NCBI GenBank assembly: GCA_937927775.1
Contig: CALBEF010000040.1
Location: 20,957 to 84,956, forward strand
DNA: 64,000 nt
Direction: 5' to 3'
From: an uncultured Anaerolineae bacterium
Lineage (GTDB): Bacteria > Chloroflexota > Anaerolineae > J036 > Brachytrichaceae
This document shows positions 44,588 through 54,550 of the stretch, one piece after another. Made by a program: the position numbers and the translations under genes. The notes below the pieces were generated by a model. The model was not told the DNA's origin. It worked only from the letters and a program-made list of their open reading frames with translations, and did not search any database. Every line of letters starts with the position of its first letter. Positions within the stretch are counted from its first letter, which is position 1.

Positions 44588-47419
44588 CTACACGACTTCA
44601 TCCCAGTTTGGGCCGGCTGCTACATCGGCCTTCAGCCGCACACTGAGCGGAAAGGCGCTTTCCATCTCACGGCTGAGCAGCGCTTTCACTGCGTCCAGTT
44701 CATTGAGCGGGCATTCAAGCACCAGTTCGTCGTGCACTTGCAGCATCATCCTGGCCTGGTAGTGACCCTGGTTCAGCGCGCGGTGCACGTTAATCATGGC
44801 GATCTTCATGATGTCGGCGGCGGAACCCTGCACGGGGTGATTGATGGCCTCGCGCTCGGCGCGCCGGCGGGCCTGATCGGTAGCGGCCGAGCGCGGAGAT
44901 AGCTCTGGGAAATAGCGCCGCCGGCCCAGCACCGTCTCCACATAGCCCTGCTCGGCGGCTGTGCGTTTGGTGGCGTCGAGCCAGGCGCGCACGCGCGGGA
45001 AACGCTCGAAATACTTGCGGATAAACTCCTGCGCGTCGGCCTGGCTCATGCCGGTGTTCTGCGCGAGCGCAAACGCGCCCATGCCATACGCGATGCCGAA
45101 GTTGATGCGCTTGGCGTAGCTGCGTTGCATCGCGTTGACTGAACTGAGCGGCACATCGTAGATCGCCGCCGCCGTGGTGGCGTGAATGTCCTCGCCGCGC
45201 TCGAAAGCCGCCTTCAGCATCGGGTCATCGGCCAGATGCGCCAGAATGCGCAACTCGACCTGCGAATAGTCGGCGCTGATCAACTGCCAGCCGCGCCGCG
45301 CAATGAACGCCTTGCGCACGCGCCGGCCCATTTCCGTCTTGATCGGTATGTTTTGCAGGTTGGGGTTCGAGGAAGATAGCCGGCCCGTCACCGCGCCGGC
45401 CTGGTTGTAGTCGGTGTGGATGCGCCCGGTTTTGGGATTGATCAGCGCCGGCAGCGCGTCCACGTAAGTGCCTTTCAGCTTGCTCAGTTCGCGGTGTTCC
45501 AGAATGAGCGGGATGATTTCGTGCTTGTCCCTGAGCGAGTCGAGCGCCTCGGCCGCCGTGGAGAACGCCCCGCTGGCCGTGCGCGGCACGCCCTGCGTGG
45601 GCAGCCCCAGCTTGCCGAACAACACATCGGCCAGTTGCTGCGTCGAGTTGATGTTGAAGGCGACGCCGGCGCTGTTGTAGATGCTTTTCTCCAGCTCGCG
45701 CAGGCGGGCGCCGATCTCAGTTGACAACTGGCCCAGATACTTCACATCGACCGTCACGCCGGTCAACTCCATATCGAGCAGCACCGGGATGAGCGGAACC
45801 TCGACTTCATAGAACAGCTTCTCCAGATTGAGTTTGCGCAACTGCGCCGCTAAAACGTCAGCCAGCTTAAATGTGGCAACCGCGTCGGCGGCTGCGTAGG
45901 GCGCGATCTGCGCCAGCGGCACATCGGCCATCGACAACTGGTTCTTGCCCTTGCCGATCAGGTCGGTGATCTCGGTCATCTGCCAGCCGAAGTGCGCAAA
46001 GGCCAGCGCCTTGAGGCCCAGGCCGCGGCCGCCCGGATCGCACAGGAATTGCGCCAGCATGGTGTCGAACACCGGTTTGTCGAATGAGACGCCAGCCTGT
46101 CGCAACGCGCCCAGATCGAACTTGGCGTTGTGGGCGACGAGTTGCGCTTCGGGCCGGCCCATCGCGCGCGCGATCGGCTCGAATTTGGGCGAGGCCGGGT
46201 CAATGTAATAGCCGGCGTTCTGCCCGGCATGGGGCCGGCACGGCACATACCAGCCTTCGCTGTCGTTGACTGCCAGCGACATGCCCACCAGGTCGGCCTG
46301 CAGGGTGTCGAGGGCGGTCGTCTCGGTGTCGAATGCGATGCGCGTCGCGGCATTGAGCTGGGCCAGCAGGGCGCGAAAGGCTTCGTCGCTGTCCACCACG
46401 CGCGAGGTGAAGGGCAATTCTGCGCCGGCAATAACCGGCGGCGCAGCCGGCGCAGACAGGTCGCCGGCCCCGAACATGCTCAATTGCCCCTGCGCCTGAG
46501 GATCGCTCTGGGTCGCACCGCTGGCGGGTTCTGTCGCCGGGATGCGCTTGATCAGGCTGGCGAACTCCAGCTCGCGGAACAACGCCAGCGCGCGCGGATA
46601 GTCCACCTGCGCGCGGCAGGCTTCCCAGTCCACCTGAATCGGCGCGTCGGTGCGGATGGTGACCAGCGTGCGGCTGAGGTATGCCGCGTCCCTGCCGGCC
46701 TCCAGCGCCACGCGGGCGCGCTTCGGGGCGTCATCCAGATGCGCGTACACGCCGTCGAGCGTTTCGTGCTGTTCGAGCAGCGATTGCGCGGTCTTCTCGC
46801 CGACGCCGCGCACGCCGGGCACGTTGTCCGACGTGTCGCCCACCAGCGCCTTGAAGTCGATCAACTGATCGGGGCGCAGTTTGAACCGCTCTTTGACTTT
46901 CGCCTCGTCGTAGAGAATCGTCTGGTCGAAGAAGCGGCCCGATGTCAGCACCTTGACTGCCGGGTTGACCAGTTGCAGCGCGTCGCGGTCGCCGGTGACG
47001 ACGAGCACGTCCATGCCTTCGCCGGCGGCTCGCCGCGCCAGCGTGCCCAGCACATCGTCGGCCTCGAACCCTTCGGCGGTGAAGGTGGCGATGCCCAGCG
47101 CGTTGACCACCTGGGTGATGCGCTTCATTTGCTGCGCCAGCTCGTCCGGCATCTTCTGGCGCGTGCCCTTATAGTCGGCGTAGATGTCGTCGCGGAATGT
47201 CTTGCCCACGTCGAAGGCCACGGCGATGTAATCGGGTTTCTGCTCGTTCCACACCTTCAGCAGCATGTTGGTGAAGGCGTATACGGCGCTGGTCAGCTCT
47301 TTCTGGCCGTCCTCGCGCGTGATCGACAGCGGCGTGTCCTGCATGGCGAAATAGGCGCGGTAGGCCAGCGAGTGGCCGTCGATGAGCATCAGTTTGGGGC
47401 GGGCGGCGGGCTTTGACAT
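44588..47419 (-). CDS. polA: DNA polymerase I
   Basis: LMLIDGHSLAYRAYFAM, 3'-5' exo IAFDTETTALDTL, YSQVELRILAHLADDPML, KRINFGIAYGMGAFALAQ, MLQVHDELVLECP. Confidence 0.98.
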   Translation of the reverse strand: MSKPAARPKLMLIDGHSLAYRAYFAMQDTPLSITREDGQKELTSAVYAFTNMLLKVWNEQKPDYIAVAFDVGKTFRDDIYADYKGTRQKMPDELAQQMKRITQVVNALGIATFTAEGFEADDVLGTLARRAAGEGMDVLVVTGDRDALQLVNPAVKVLTSGRFFDQTILYDEAKVKERFKLRPDQLIDFKALVGDTSDNVPGVRGVGEKTAQSLLEQHETLDGVYAHLDDAPKRARVALEAGRDAAYLSRTLVTIRTDAPIQVDWEACRAQVDYPRALALFRELEFASLIKRIPATEPASGATQSDPQAQGQLSMFGAGDLSAPAAPPVIAGAELPFTSRVVDSDEAFRALLAQLNAATRIAFDTETTALDTLQADLVGMSLAVNDSEGWYVPCRPHAGQNAGYYIDPASPKFEPIARAMGRPEAQLVAHNAKFDLGALRQAGVSFDKPVFDTMLAQFLCDPGGRGLGLKALAFAHFGWQMTEITDLIGKGKNQLSMADVPLAQIAPYAAADAVATFKLADVLAAQLRKLNLEKLFYEVEVPLIPVLLDMELTGVTVDVKYLGQLSTEIGARLRELEKSIYNSAGVAFNINSTQQLADVLFGKLGLPTQGVPRTASGAFSTAAEALDSLRDKHEIIPLILEHRELSKLKGTYVDALPALINPKTGRIHTDYNQAGAVTGRLSSSNPNLQNIPIKTEMGRRVRKAFIARRGWQLISADYSQVELRILAHLADDPMLKAAFERGEDIHATTAAAIYDVPLSSVNAMQRSYAKRINFGIAYGMGAFALAQNTGMSQADAQEFIRKYFERFPRVRAWLDATKRTAAEQGYVETVLGRRRYFPELSPRSAATDQARRRAEREAINHPVQGSAADIMKIAMINVHRALNQGHYQARMMLQVHDELVLECPLNELDAVKALLSREMESAFPLSVRLKADVAAGPNWDEVV

Positions 47420-47562
47420 GCCGGTATCTTAACTCAGCCGGCCGGCGCTCGACACGCATTCTGCTGTCGGGACGGTTTGGGGCAAAGCGGGGCAAGCCTG
47501 GCGGCCCGGCCTGCGGGAGCGCAATGCGGATCACGTTTACGCCCCGGCCCAAAGACAAAGCA

Positions 47563-47585
47563 GGGCAAGCCCGGCGGCTTGCCCT
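47563..47585. repeat. REP-like hairpin GGGCAAGCC-CGGC-GGCTTGCCC
   Basis: Near-identical to hairpin at 2276-2296. Confidence 0.8.
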
Positions 47586-47622
47586 ACAGCTCTACCTGTG
47601 CGCGATGCCGCGCAGGTCTTCG

Positions 47623-47679
47623 CCAACCCTCAACCTTCAACCTTACCAACCTTGCCAACTTGACCAACTCTCAACTCAG
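47623..47679. repeat. Degenerate CAACCTT/CCAACTTGA array at the 3' end of proS
   Basis: ccaaccctcaaccttcaaccttaccaaccttgccaacttgaccaactctcaactc. Confidence 0.8.
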
Positions 47680-49106
47680 TATGCCTTGCCCACCAGGGCC
47701 CGCTCGCGCACCGGCCTGCCGGTGACGGCGCACACCCATTCGCCCTCCGGCTGGTCGAACGGGAAATTGCGGTTGGTGACTTGCAGTTCGTCTTTCAGGC
47801 GCGCGTCCACCGCAGGATCGTCCGTAATCGGCGCCAGCGCCCAGCCGTCCTGTGTGGCTTCCTTCAACTCGTCCCAGGTGCGGACTTCGTGGATGTTGGC
47901 GCGCTGAAAATCCTCGGCCTGTTTGTAGAGCGAGGCGTGGATGTCGTCGAACAGCGTCCGCAGCCGCTCGGCCAGGCCTTCCTGCGGCACGAACGATTTG
48001 CCGGCTTTGCCGGGCATGTCGCGCCGCGCCAGCGCCACGCTGTTGTTGGCGACATCCTTCGGGCCGATTTCGATGCGCGCCGGCACGCCGCGCATCTCCC
48101 AGTCGTTGAACTTGAAGCCGGGCGTCTCGTCGCGGTCGTCCAGTTTGACCCGAATGCCGGCTGCCTTCAGCGTCTGGAAGATGCGTTCGCAGGCCGGCAT
48201 GACGCTGCTCTTCTCGGCGTCATTCCTGAAGATTGGCACAATCACCGCCTGGATCGGCGCGACTTTTGGCGGCAGGCGCAGGCCCTGATCGTCGCCGTGC
48301 ATCATGATCAGCGCGCCCATGAAGCGCCAGCTCAGACCCCACGAGGTCGTCCAGCAATACTTTTCCGTGTTGTCGCGGTCGAGATATTTGATCTCGAAGG
48401 CTTTGGCGAAGTTCTGGCCCAGGTCGTGGCTGGTGGCGGCTTGCAGCGCGCGCTTGTCGCCCATCATGGCTTCGATGGAAGTGGTGTTGATCGCGCCGGC
48501 GAACCGCTCGTTGACGCTCTTGCGCCCCTTGAGGGTGGGCATGGCGCAGTCCTCCACGCCGTGCCGGTGATAGACATCGAGCATCTGCATCACCTCGGCC
48601 CATGCTTCCTCATGCGTGGCATGCGCGGTGTGCCCTTCCTGCCAGTAGAACTCCATCGTGCGCAGAAACGGCTTCGTGCGCTTTTCCCAGCGCACCACGC
48701 TATTCCACAAGTTGATGAGCACCGGCAGATCGCGGTAGCTTTTCACCCATTGCGCGTACATGTGGCCGATGATGGTCTCGCTGGTTGGGCGCACCACCAG
48801 CGGCTCTTCCAGCGTCTCGCCGCCGCCGATGGTGACCACCGCCAGTTCCGGGCTGAAGCCCTCGACATGTCTGGCTTCCTTTTGCAGAAAGCTCATGGGG
48901 ATGAACATGGGAAAGGCGGCGTTGACGTGGCCGGTGTCCTTGAAGCGCCTGTCCAGCAGGTCGCGCATGTTTTCGTACAAAGACCAGCCATAGGGTTTGA
49001 CCACGATGCAGCCGCGCACCGGCGCATAGTCGGCCATGTCGGCCTCGCGGATCACGTCAAGATACCATTGCGAGAAGTCCTGCGAGCGGGGAGTAATCTT
49101 TGCCAT
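47676..49106 (-). CDS. proS: Prolyl-tRNA synthetase (archaeal/eukaryote-like short type)
   Basis: FSQWYLDVIREADMADYAPVRGCIVVKPYGWSLYE, LVVRPTSETIIGHMYAQWV, FLRTMEFYWQEGHTAHA. Confidence 0.97.
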   Translation of the reverse strand: MAKITPRSQDFSQWYLDVIREADMADYAPVRGCIVVKPYGWSLYENMRDLLDRRFKDTGHVNAAFPMFIPMSFLQKEARHVEGFSPELAVVTIGGGETLEEPLVVRPTSETIIGHMYAQWVKSYRDLPVLINLWNSVVRWEKRTKPFLRTMEFYWQEGHTAHATHEEAWAEVMQMLDVYHRHGVEDCAMPTLKGRKSVNERFAGAINTTSIEAMMGDKRALQAATSHDLGQNFAKAFEIKYLDRDNTEKYCWTTSWGLSWRFMGALIMMHGDDQGLRLPPKVAPIQAVIVPIFRNDAEKSSVMPACERIFQTLKAAGIRVKLDDRDETPGFKFNDWEMRGVPARIEIGPKDVANNSVALARRDMPGKAGKSFVPQEGLAERLRTLFDDIHASLYKQAEDFQRANIHEVRTWDELKEATQDGWALAPITDDPAVDARLKDELQVTNRNFPFDQPEGEWVCAVTGRPVRERALVGKAY

Positions 49107-49129
49107 TGTCGCCTTGCTATGGGTGTGGT

Positions 49130-50032
49130 TTATCGCTTCCAGTCGGGGAAGTATTCGTCGCTGGGCGAGTCGAGATCGATGGGCGAACGCGACCGGCCAT
49201 CGGCGGTGGTGATGTGCAGCCGGAAACCTTTGGCCGTATTCACCGTGTAGGCCAGCAGGGTGTCGTCCGGCGACCAGGCCGGCTGCGTTGACGGGATTTG
49301 GTCTTTGGTGAGCGGCGTCACATTGCCGGTGCGCGTGTCCAGCTTGTACAACTCGTACACGCCGGTTGGATCAGCGGCAAAGGCGAGGTAACGGCCATCG
49401 TGCGACCAGGCCGGGAACTGGTAGTTGGCCTGATCGTTGGCGCTGATGCGCTCCACGTCGCCGTCGAGCGTCATCACGTACAACTGGTATGTGCCGGTCT
49501 CGTTGGAGATGTACGCGATGCGCCGGCCATCCGGCGACCAGGCCGGCTGAAGATGGTTGCCTTTTGTCTGCGTCAGCTTGCGCAGTTGCGTGCCGTCGGG
49601 CCGGATGAAGTAGATGTCCTGCTGGCCGGCCTCGCCCGATGAAAACACCAGCGCCCGGCCATCGGGCGACCACGCCGGATGAACAACCGAGCGCATGTTG
49701 GTCAACTGGCGCATGTTTTTGCCCTCGGCGTCCATGGTGAACAGGTGCGACACGCCGTCCTGCTCGATGCTGGCGACGATCTGTGAGCCGTCGGGCGACC
49801 ATTTGCCGCCCAGCACATCGCCCTTCAGGTTGGTCAACTGTCTGCGGTTATAGCCGTCGGCGTCCATCACAAACAGGTTGAAGCTGCCGTTGTCGGAGAC
49901 GCTGGAAAACAACAGCGTGCCCTGCGGTTTCACCCGCGTGACGGGAACGGTGGGCGTGGCCGGCGCGGCGCAACTCGCCAGCAACAACGCGGCGCAGCAC
50001 GCGGCAGTGATGGCAAGCAAGCGCGATTTCAT
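49130..50032 (-). CDS. TolB-like beta-propeller lipoprotein
   Basis: MKSRLLAITAACCAALLLASCAAP, repeats WSPDGSQIVASIEQDG, WSPDGRALVFSSGE, WSPDGRRIAYISNETG, WSHDGRYLAFAADPTG. Confidence 0.88.
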   Translation of the reverse strand: MKSRLLAITAACCAALLLASCAAPATPTVPVTRVKPQGTLLFSSVSDNGSFNLFVMDADGYNRRQLTNLKGDVLGGKWSPDGSQIVASIEQDGVSHLFTMDAEGKNMRQLTNMRSVVHPAWSPDGRALVFSSGEAGQQDIYFIRPDGTQLRKLTQTKGNHLQPAWSPDGRRIAYISNETGTYQLYVMTLDGDVERISANDQANYQFPAWSHDGRYLAFAADPTGVYELYKLDTRTGNVTPLTKDQIPSTQPAWSPDDTLLAYTVNTAKGFRLHITTADGRSRSPIDLDSPSDEYFPDWKR

Positions 50033-50108
50033 GCCAGCGGTTTCAATTCTCAAGGCTGCAAGGCTTGTGATTATACTGGCGCGCAACACAAGTGATCCTA
50101 TTCATCCG

Positions 50109-51500
50109 ATGACCGAATCGACCGAACTGAACTGGAACGCAATCGCCGACGAGACCATCCGGCTGCTTCAGGGCCTGATTCGCCTCGACACCTCGAATCC
50201 CCCCGGCAACGAGATGCTGGCTGCGCGGCACATCGCCAACATTCTGCGCGACAACGGCATCGAGCCGGTGGTGATCGAGACCGCGCCCAATCGCGGCAAC
50301 GTCATCGCCCGGCTGAAGGGTGACGGCAGCGCGCAGCCGCTGCTGCTCTACGCGCACACCGATGTCGTGCCGGTTGAGCCGGCGCACTGGACGGTCGATC
50401 CGTTTGGCGGACTGCTGCGCGATGGCTACGTGCATGGCCGGGGCGCGCTGGACATGAAGGGCATTCTGGCGATGCAACTGGCCGTCTTCCTCACCCTGGC
50501 CCGGCAGATGCGCGCCGGCAGCCTGCCGTTGCGCCGCGATGTCATTCTGGCCGCCACCGCCGACGAAGAGAGCGACGCCAATCAGGGCATCGGCATTCTT
50601 GTCGAGCAACATCCTGACCTGCTGCGCGCTGAGTACGCCCTGAGCGAGTTTGGCGGCTACTCGCTGCACCTGGCCGGCAAACGTTTTTACCCCATTCAAA
50701 CCGCCGAGAAAGGCAACGTGTGGATGCGCCTGCGGGCGACCGGCCGGCCAGGGCACGCCAGCGTGCCGCACTATGACAACGCAGTGCTTCACCTGGCGCG
50801 GGCAGTAGATCGCCTCGCGCGGTTGAAACTGCCCATGCGCATGACCGACACCGCGCGCGCGTTTCTGGCCGGCCTGGCCGATGGAATCGGCGGCGCACAG
50901 GCGATCGGGCTGCGGGCGCTGCTCTCGGCTGGCGGCCGGATGGGGTCGGCGCTCATCGACCACGCTGTGCGCGACGCGGGCATGGCCGCCGAGTTGCGCG
51001 CCATCACGCACAACACCGTGACCCCCACCGGCCTGCGCGCCGGCGTGAAAGTCAACGTCATCCCCACCGCCGCCGAAGCCACGCTCGATTGCCGCACATT
51101 GCCCGGTGTCAGTCAGGCTGATCTGGCCCGCGAGCTGCAAGACGCGCTGGGAGAAGAAGCCGGCCGGTTGTCGTTCGAGGTGGACAGCGCCGCGCCTGGC
51201 CTGGAGTTCAAGATCGATACGCCGCTGTTTCGGCTGATTTCCGACACGCTCAGGCAACATGACCCGGAGGGCATCCCCGTTCCGTTCATGCTGACGGGTG
51301 GCACTGACGCCAAACATGTGGCGCGCCTGGGCGCGATTTGCTACGGCTTCTCTCCTATGAAGTTCGGCCCCGGCGAGCGATTCAGCGAGCTGGTGCACGG
51401 GCACGATGAGCGCGTCGCGGTTGCGTCGCTGGCGTGGGGCGTGCGCGTCCTGCACGATGTGGTCAGCGAGTTCTGCCGGTCAGCCACCAACCGCGAATGA
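50109..51500 (+). CDS. M20 family metallopeptidase
   Basis: LIRLDTSNPPGNEMLAARHIA, LLLYAHTDVVPVEPAHWTVDPFGG, GRGALDMKGILAMQLAVFL, ATADEESDANQG. Confidence 0.93.
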   Translation: MTESTELNWNAIADETIRLLQGLIRLDTSNPPGNEMLAARHIANILRDNGIEPVVIETAPNRGNVIARLKGDGSAQPLLLYAHTDVVPVEPAHWTVDPFGGLLRDGYVHGRGALDMKGILAMQLAVFLTLARQMRAGSLPLRRDVILAATADEESDANQGIGILVEQHPDLLRAEYALSEFGGYSLHLAGKRFYPIQTAEKGNVWMRLRATGRPGHASVPHYDNAVLHLARAVDRLARLKLPMRMTDTARAFLAGLADGIGGAQAIGLRALLSAGGRMGSALIDHAVRDAGMAAELRAITHNTVTPTGLRAGVKVNVIPTAAEATLDCRTLPGVSQADLARELQDALGEEAGRLSFEVDSAAPGLEFKIDTPLFRLISDTLRQHDPEGIPVPFMLTGGTDAKHVARLGAICYGFSPMKFGPGERFSELVHGHDERVAVASLAWGVRVLHDVVSEFCRSATNRE

Positions 51501-51540
51501 ACGCGAATGAACGCGAATGAACGCGAATACACGCGAATGG
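51491..51540. repeat. Decamer array, 5 units of ACGCGAATGA
   Basis: ccgcgaatga-acgcgaatga-acgcgaatga-acgcgaatac-acgcgaatgg; first unit contains the M20 gene TGA stop. Confidence 0.95.
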
Positions 51541-51589
51541 AGGCAAGACCGTAGTAAGATTGCGGCGCTTTTCACAGGGCGCCACATCC

Positions 51590-52444
51590 ATGCAGGAAAC
51601 TTTCAGACCACTCGCATCACCGGACAAGCGCGTCGAGTTGTTCGCCATCGGCAATGAACTGCTGGTCGGGCAGGTGCTCGACACCAACACGCACTGGCTG
51701 ATCCGCTCGCTCACCGCGCTGGGCGCGCATGTCCGCCGCGCGCACATCCTGCGCGACGAATACGATGAGATCGCCGATGGCGTCGGCGCAGCTATTCGCC
51801 GCGCGCCGCGCCTCATCCTGACCACCGGCGGACTCGGCCCGACGGATGACGATTTGACTTTCCGCGCCATCGCCCGCATGTTGGATCTGCCGCTGGTCGA
51901 GGACCCGATCGCGCTGGACATGGTGCGCCGGCGCTATGAATATCTCGCCTCCATCCGCCCCAACTTCAGCGCCGAACTGAACGAGGCCCGTCGCAAGATG
52001 GCCCTGTTTCCGCAGGGCGGTCAGCCGCTTGCCAACCCCAGCGGGGCCGCGCCCGGCCTGGCGCTCGACATCAACAGCCAGACCACCCTGGTGTGCCTGC
52101 CCGGCGTGCCGGCGGAGATGAAGGACATCTTCAACACCTCGCTGCAGCCGGTGCTGGAGCGCACCATCGGCGCCGGCAGCTATATCGAACACACCCTTGT
52201 GCTTGACCGGGGCGATGAATCGCGCATCGCCGCCCTGCTTCAGCAGATTCAGGCTGCCCACCCCACCGTCTATGTCAAGTCGCGCGGACAGACGCTGGAG
52301 GATGGCGCTCATCTGACAGTGGTTTTGTCCCATGCCGGCAGCGATCCCCGCTTCATTCACCAGGAACTGACGGCCACTGAGCAGGAGGCCATTCACGCAT
52401 TGTCCAGCCTGGGCTACGCAGTGCTGCGGGTCATCGAAAGCTGA
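51590..52444 (+). CDS. CinA N-terminal/MoaB-like (competence/damage-inducible) protein
   Basis: RVELFAIGNELLVGQVLDTNTHWLIRSLTALGAHVRRAHILRDEYDEI, LILTTGGLGPTDDDLTFRAIARML; no C-terminal deamidase domain. Confidence 0.88.
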   Translation: MQETFRPLASPDKRVELFAIGNELLVGQVLDTNTHWLIRSLTALGAHVRRAHILRDEYDEIADGVGAAIRRAPRLILTTGGLGPTDDDLTFRAIARMLDLPLVEDPIALDMVRRRYEYLASIRPNFSAELNEARRKMALFPQGGQPLANPSGAAPGLALDINSQTTLVCLPGVPAEMKDIFNTSLQPVLERTIGAGSYIEHTLVLDRGDESRIAALLQQIQAAHPTVYVKSRGQTLEDGAHLTVVLSHAGSDPRFIHQELTATEQEAIHALSSLGYAVLRVIES

Positions 52445-52503
52445 TCGCTCGTATGCTATAGTCGCTTCACCTGTTGCCCAGGCAAACGTGTTGAGTGTAA
52501 AGA

Positions 52504-53280
52504 ATGGCAATCGCATCACCTCCGGCAACCGTCCAAACTCCGGGCGAGGCGGTTGATCGTTTCCGTTTCGGCTGGCGCTATGTGCGCCGCGAGCTGCCCG
52601 ATGGCGAAGAAGTCTTCGAGCAGATTCCTCTGACCCTGCACGACGTTCACTATCCCCAGGAGGAAGACTTCATCGTGCACAGCGACGACCACGAGCGCAT
52701 GCGCGGCTATTTGTACGATGTTTTGAGCGCCAGGCTGGCTGATGATCCTTTCACGGTCGTGTTGACCGATGTGCGCGTCGCCTGGGCTGCGCCAGAAGTC
52801 AAGCCGCTGGGGCCGGATGTGATTGTGCTGACCGGCGTGCGCGCCCGGCGCAACTGGAGCACGTTTGATGTGGGCGAGGAAGGGGCGCAGCCGGCCCTTG
52901 TCATCGAGATCACCTCGCCGGAGACGCGCCGGATTGATGTGATTGACAAGGTCTATGAATATGAGACGGCGGGGGTGGCGCAATATGTGATTGTTGAATG
53001 CGCGCCGCGCGGAGAGCAGGTGCGCCACACCGTGCGCGGCTACCGCATGACAGACGCAGGCTATGCGCCGGCGCCAACGAATCCTCAAGGCTGGATTTGG
53101 CTGGACGCGCCCCGCCTGTGGATCGGGACGCGGGACGACGCAGTGCTGCTGTTCGATGAAAGCGGCCAGCCCATCGGCGACTATGTTCAAATCGACGCGC
53201 AACGCCGCATGGCTGAAGCGCGCGTAAGAGAGCTGGAGCAAGAGCTGGCGCGCCTGCGCGAACAACGCAACGCCGGCTGA
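52504..53280 (+). CDS. Uma2 family (DUF820) PD-(D/E)xK-type protein with C-terminal coiled coil
   Basis: [46 protein letters not shown]-terminal [20 protein letters not shown]. Confidence 0.85.
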   Translation: MAIASPPATVQTPGEAVDRFRFGWRYVRRELPDGEEVFEQIPLTLHDVHYPQEEDFIVHSDDHERMRGYLYDVLSARLADDPFTVVLTDVRVAWAAPEVKPLGPDVIVLTGVRARRNWSTFDVGEEGAQPALVIEITSPETRRIDVIDKVYEYETAGVAQYVIVECAPRGEQVRHTVRGYRMTDAGYAPAPTNPQGWIWLDAPRLWIGTRDDAVLLFDESGQPIGDYVQIDAQRRMAEARVRELEQELARLREQRNAG

Positions 53281-53314
53281 TCCCGCAATTCAAACACCTC
53301 GTTACAACCCGGCA

Positions 53315-54460
53315 ATGAAACTTCACGAATACCAATCCAAACAACTCTTTGGCAGGTTTGGCGTTCCCGTGCCGCAGGGCATCGTGGCCGAGACACCGCA
53401 GGCAGCGCGACAGGCGGCTGAGCAGATCGGGCTGCCGGTCGTTATCAAGGCGCAGGTGCTGGTCGGCGGGCGCGGCAAGGCCGGCGGCGTCAAAGTCGCC
53501 AGAACGCTCGACGAGGCCGAAGCCAGAGCGCGCGATATCCTGAATCTGAACATCAAGGGCCTGCCGGTGCGGCGCGTCCTTGTCGATCCGGCTGCCGACA
53601 TCCGCAACGAGATTTATCTGGGCATCGTCATCGACCGCGTCTCGCGGCGCGCGGTGATGATGACCAGCGCAGCCGGCGGCGTGGACATCGAGGAGGTCGC
53701 GGCGACAACGCCGGAGAAAATCGTGCGCGCGCCGATTGACCCGTTTGTGGGCCTGCCGGAATATCTCGCGCGGGATATTGCCGCGCAGATCGACCTGCCG
53801 CGCGCCTTGTGGCCCGACTTCGTGAAGATTGCGCGCGGTCTGGCTGCTGCTTTCGCGGCCAATGACGCTTCGCTGGCCGAGATCAACCCGCTGGCGATCG
53901 TGGGACAGGCCGGCGGCTCCTCAACCGCCCTGATGGCGCTCGACGGCAAGATGGTCATCGACGACAACGCTCTCTTCCGCCATCCCGATCTGGCCGCCAT
54001 GCGCGACCCGGATGAAGACTCCGAGGCCGAGAAGCAGGCGCGCGAGTCCGATCTGAGCTATATCTCGCTGGACGGCGAGATCGGCTGCATGGTCAATGGC
54101 GCCGGCCTGGCGATGGCGACAATGGACATCATTCAGTACTACGGCGGCCGGCCGGCCAACTTCCTCGATGTGGGCGGCGGCGCCAAAGCAGACAAGGTTG
54201 CGGCGGCGCTGCGCATCATCCTGAGCGATCCCAAAGTCAAGGCAGTGTTGTTCAACATCTTTGGCGGCATCACCCGCTGCGACGAAGTGGCGCGCGGTAT
54301 TGTCACGGCCCTGCAGGAAGTCAAGCCGCAGGTTCCGATGGTGGCGCGTCTTGTCGGCACCAACCAGGAAGAAGGCAACCGCATCCTGGCTGAGGCTCGC
54401 ATGGTCACAGCCGACAGCCTTGGCGAAGCGGCGCAGAAGGCCGTCGCGCTAAGCCGTTGA
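53315..54460 (+). CDS. sucC: Succinate-CoA ligase subunit beta
   Basis: [105 protein letters not shown]. Confidence 0.98.
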   Translation: MKLHEYQSKQLFGRFGVPVPQGIVAETPQAARQAAEQIGLPVVIKAQVLVGGRGKAGGVKVARTLDEAEARARDILNLNIKGLPVRRVLVDPAADIRNEIYLGIVIDRVSRRAVMMTSAAGGVDIEEVAATTPEKIVRAPIDPFVGLPEYLARDIAAQIDLPRALWPDFVKIARGLAAAFAANDASLAEINPLAIVGQAGGSSTALMALDGKMVIDDNALFRHPDLAAMRDPDEDSEAEKQARESDLSYISLDGEIGCMVNGAGLAMATMDIIQYYGGRPANFLDVGGGAKADKVAAALRIILSDPKVKAVLFNIFGGITRCDEVARGIVTALQEVKPQVPMVARLVGTNQEEGNRILAEARMVTADSLGEAAQKAVALSR

Positions 54461-54550
54461 ATGATTGGGTGATTGAGGGATTGAGTCATTGAGTCATTGA
54501 CCGAATGGCCAAATGGCCCAATGACTCAATGACCGAATGACCAAATGACT
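54461..54550. repeat. Degenerate ATTGAGTC/CAATGACT array with a 15-bp inverted repeat; contains the hisG start codon
   Basis: GTCATTGAGTCATTG (54485-54499) / CAATGACTCAATGAC (54519-54533); hisG ATG in caaATGact. Confidence 0.9.

Noticed and set aside
47413-47907. Plus-strand ORFs between polA and proS
   Set aside because: They translate the intergenic repeats and proS antisense; no coding signature.
51341-51921. Minus-strand ORFs with RVHSRSFAFIRVHSR peptides
   Set aside because: These are translations of the decamer array and adjacent cinA antisense, not proteins.
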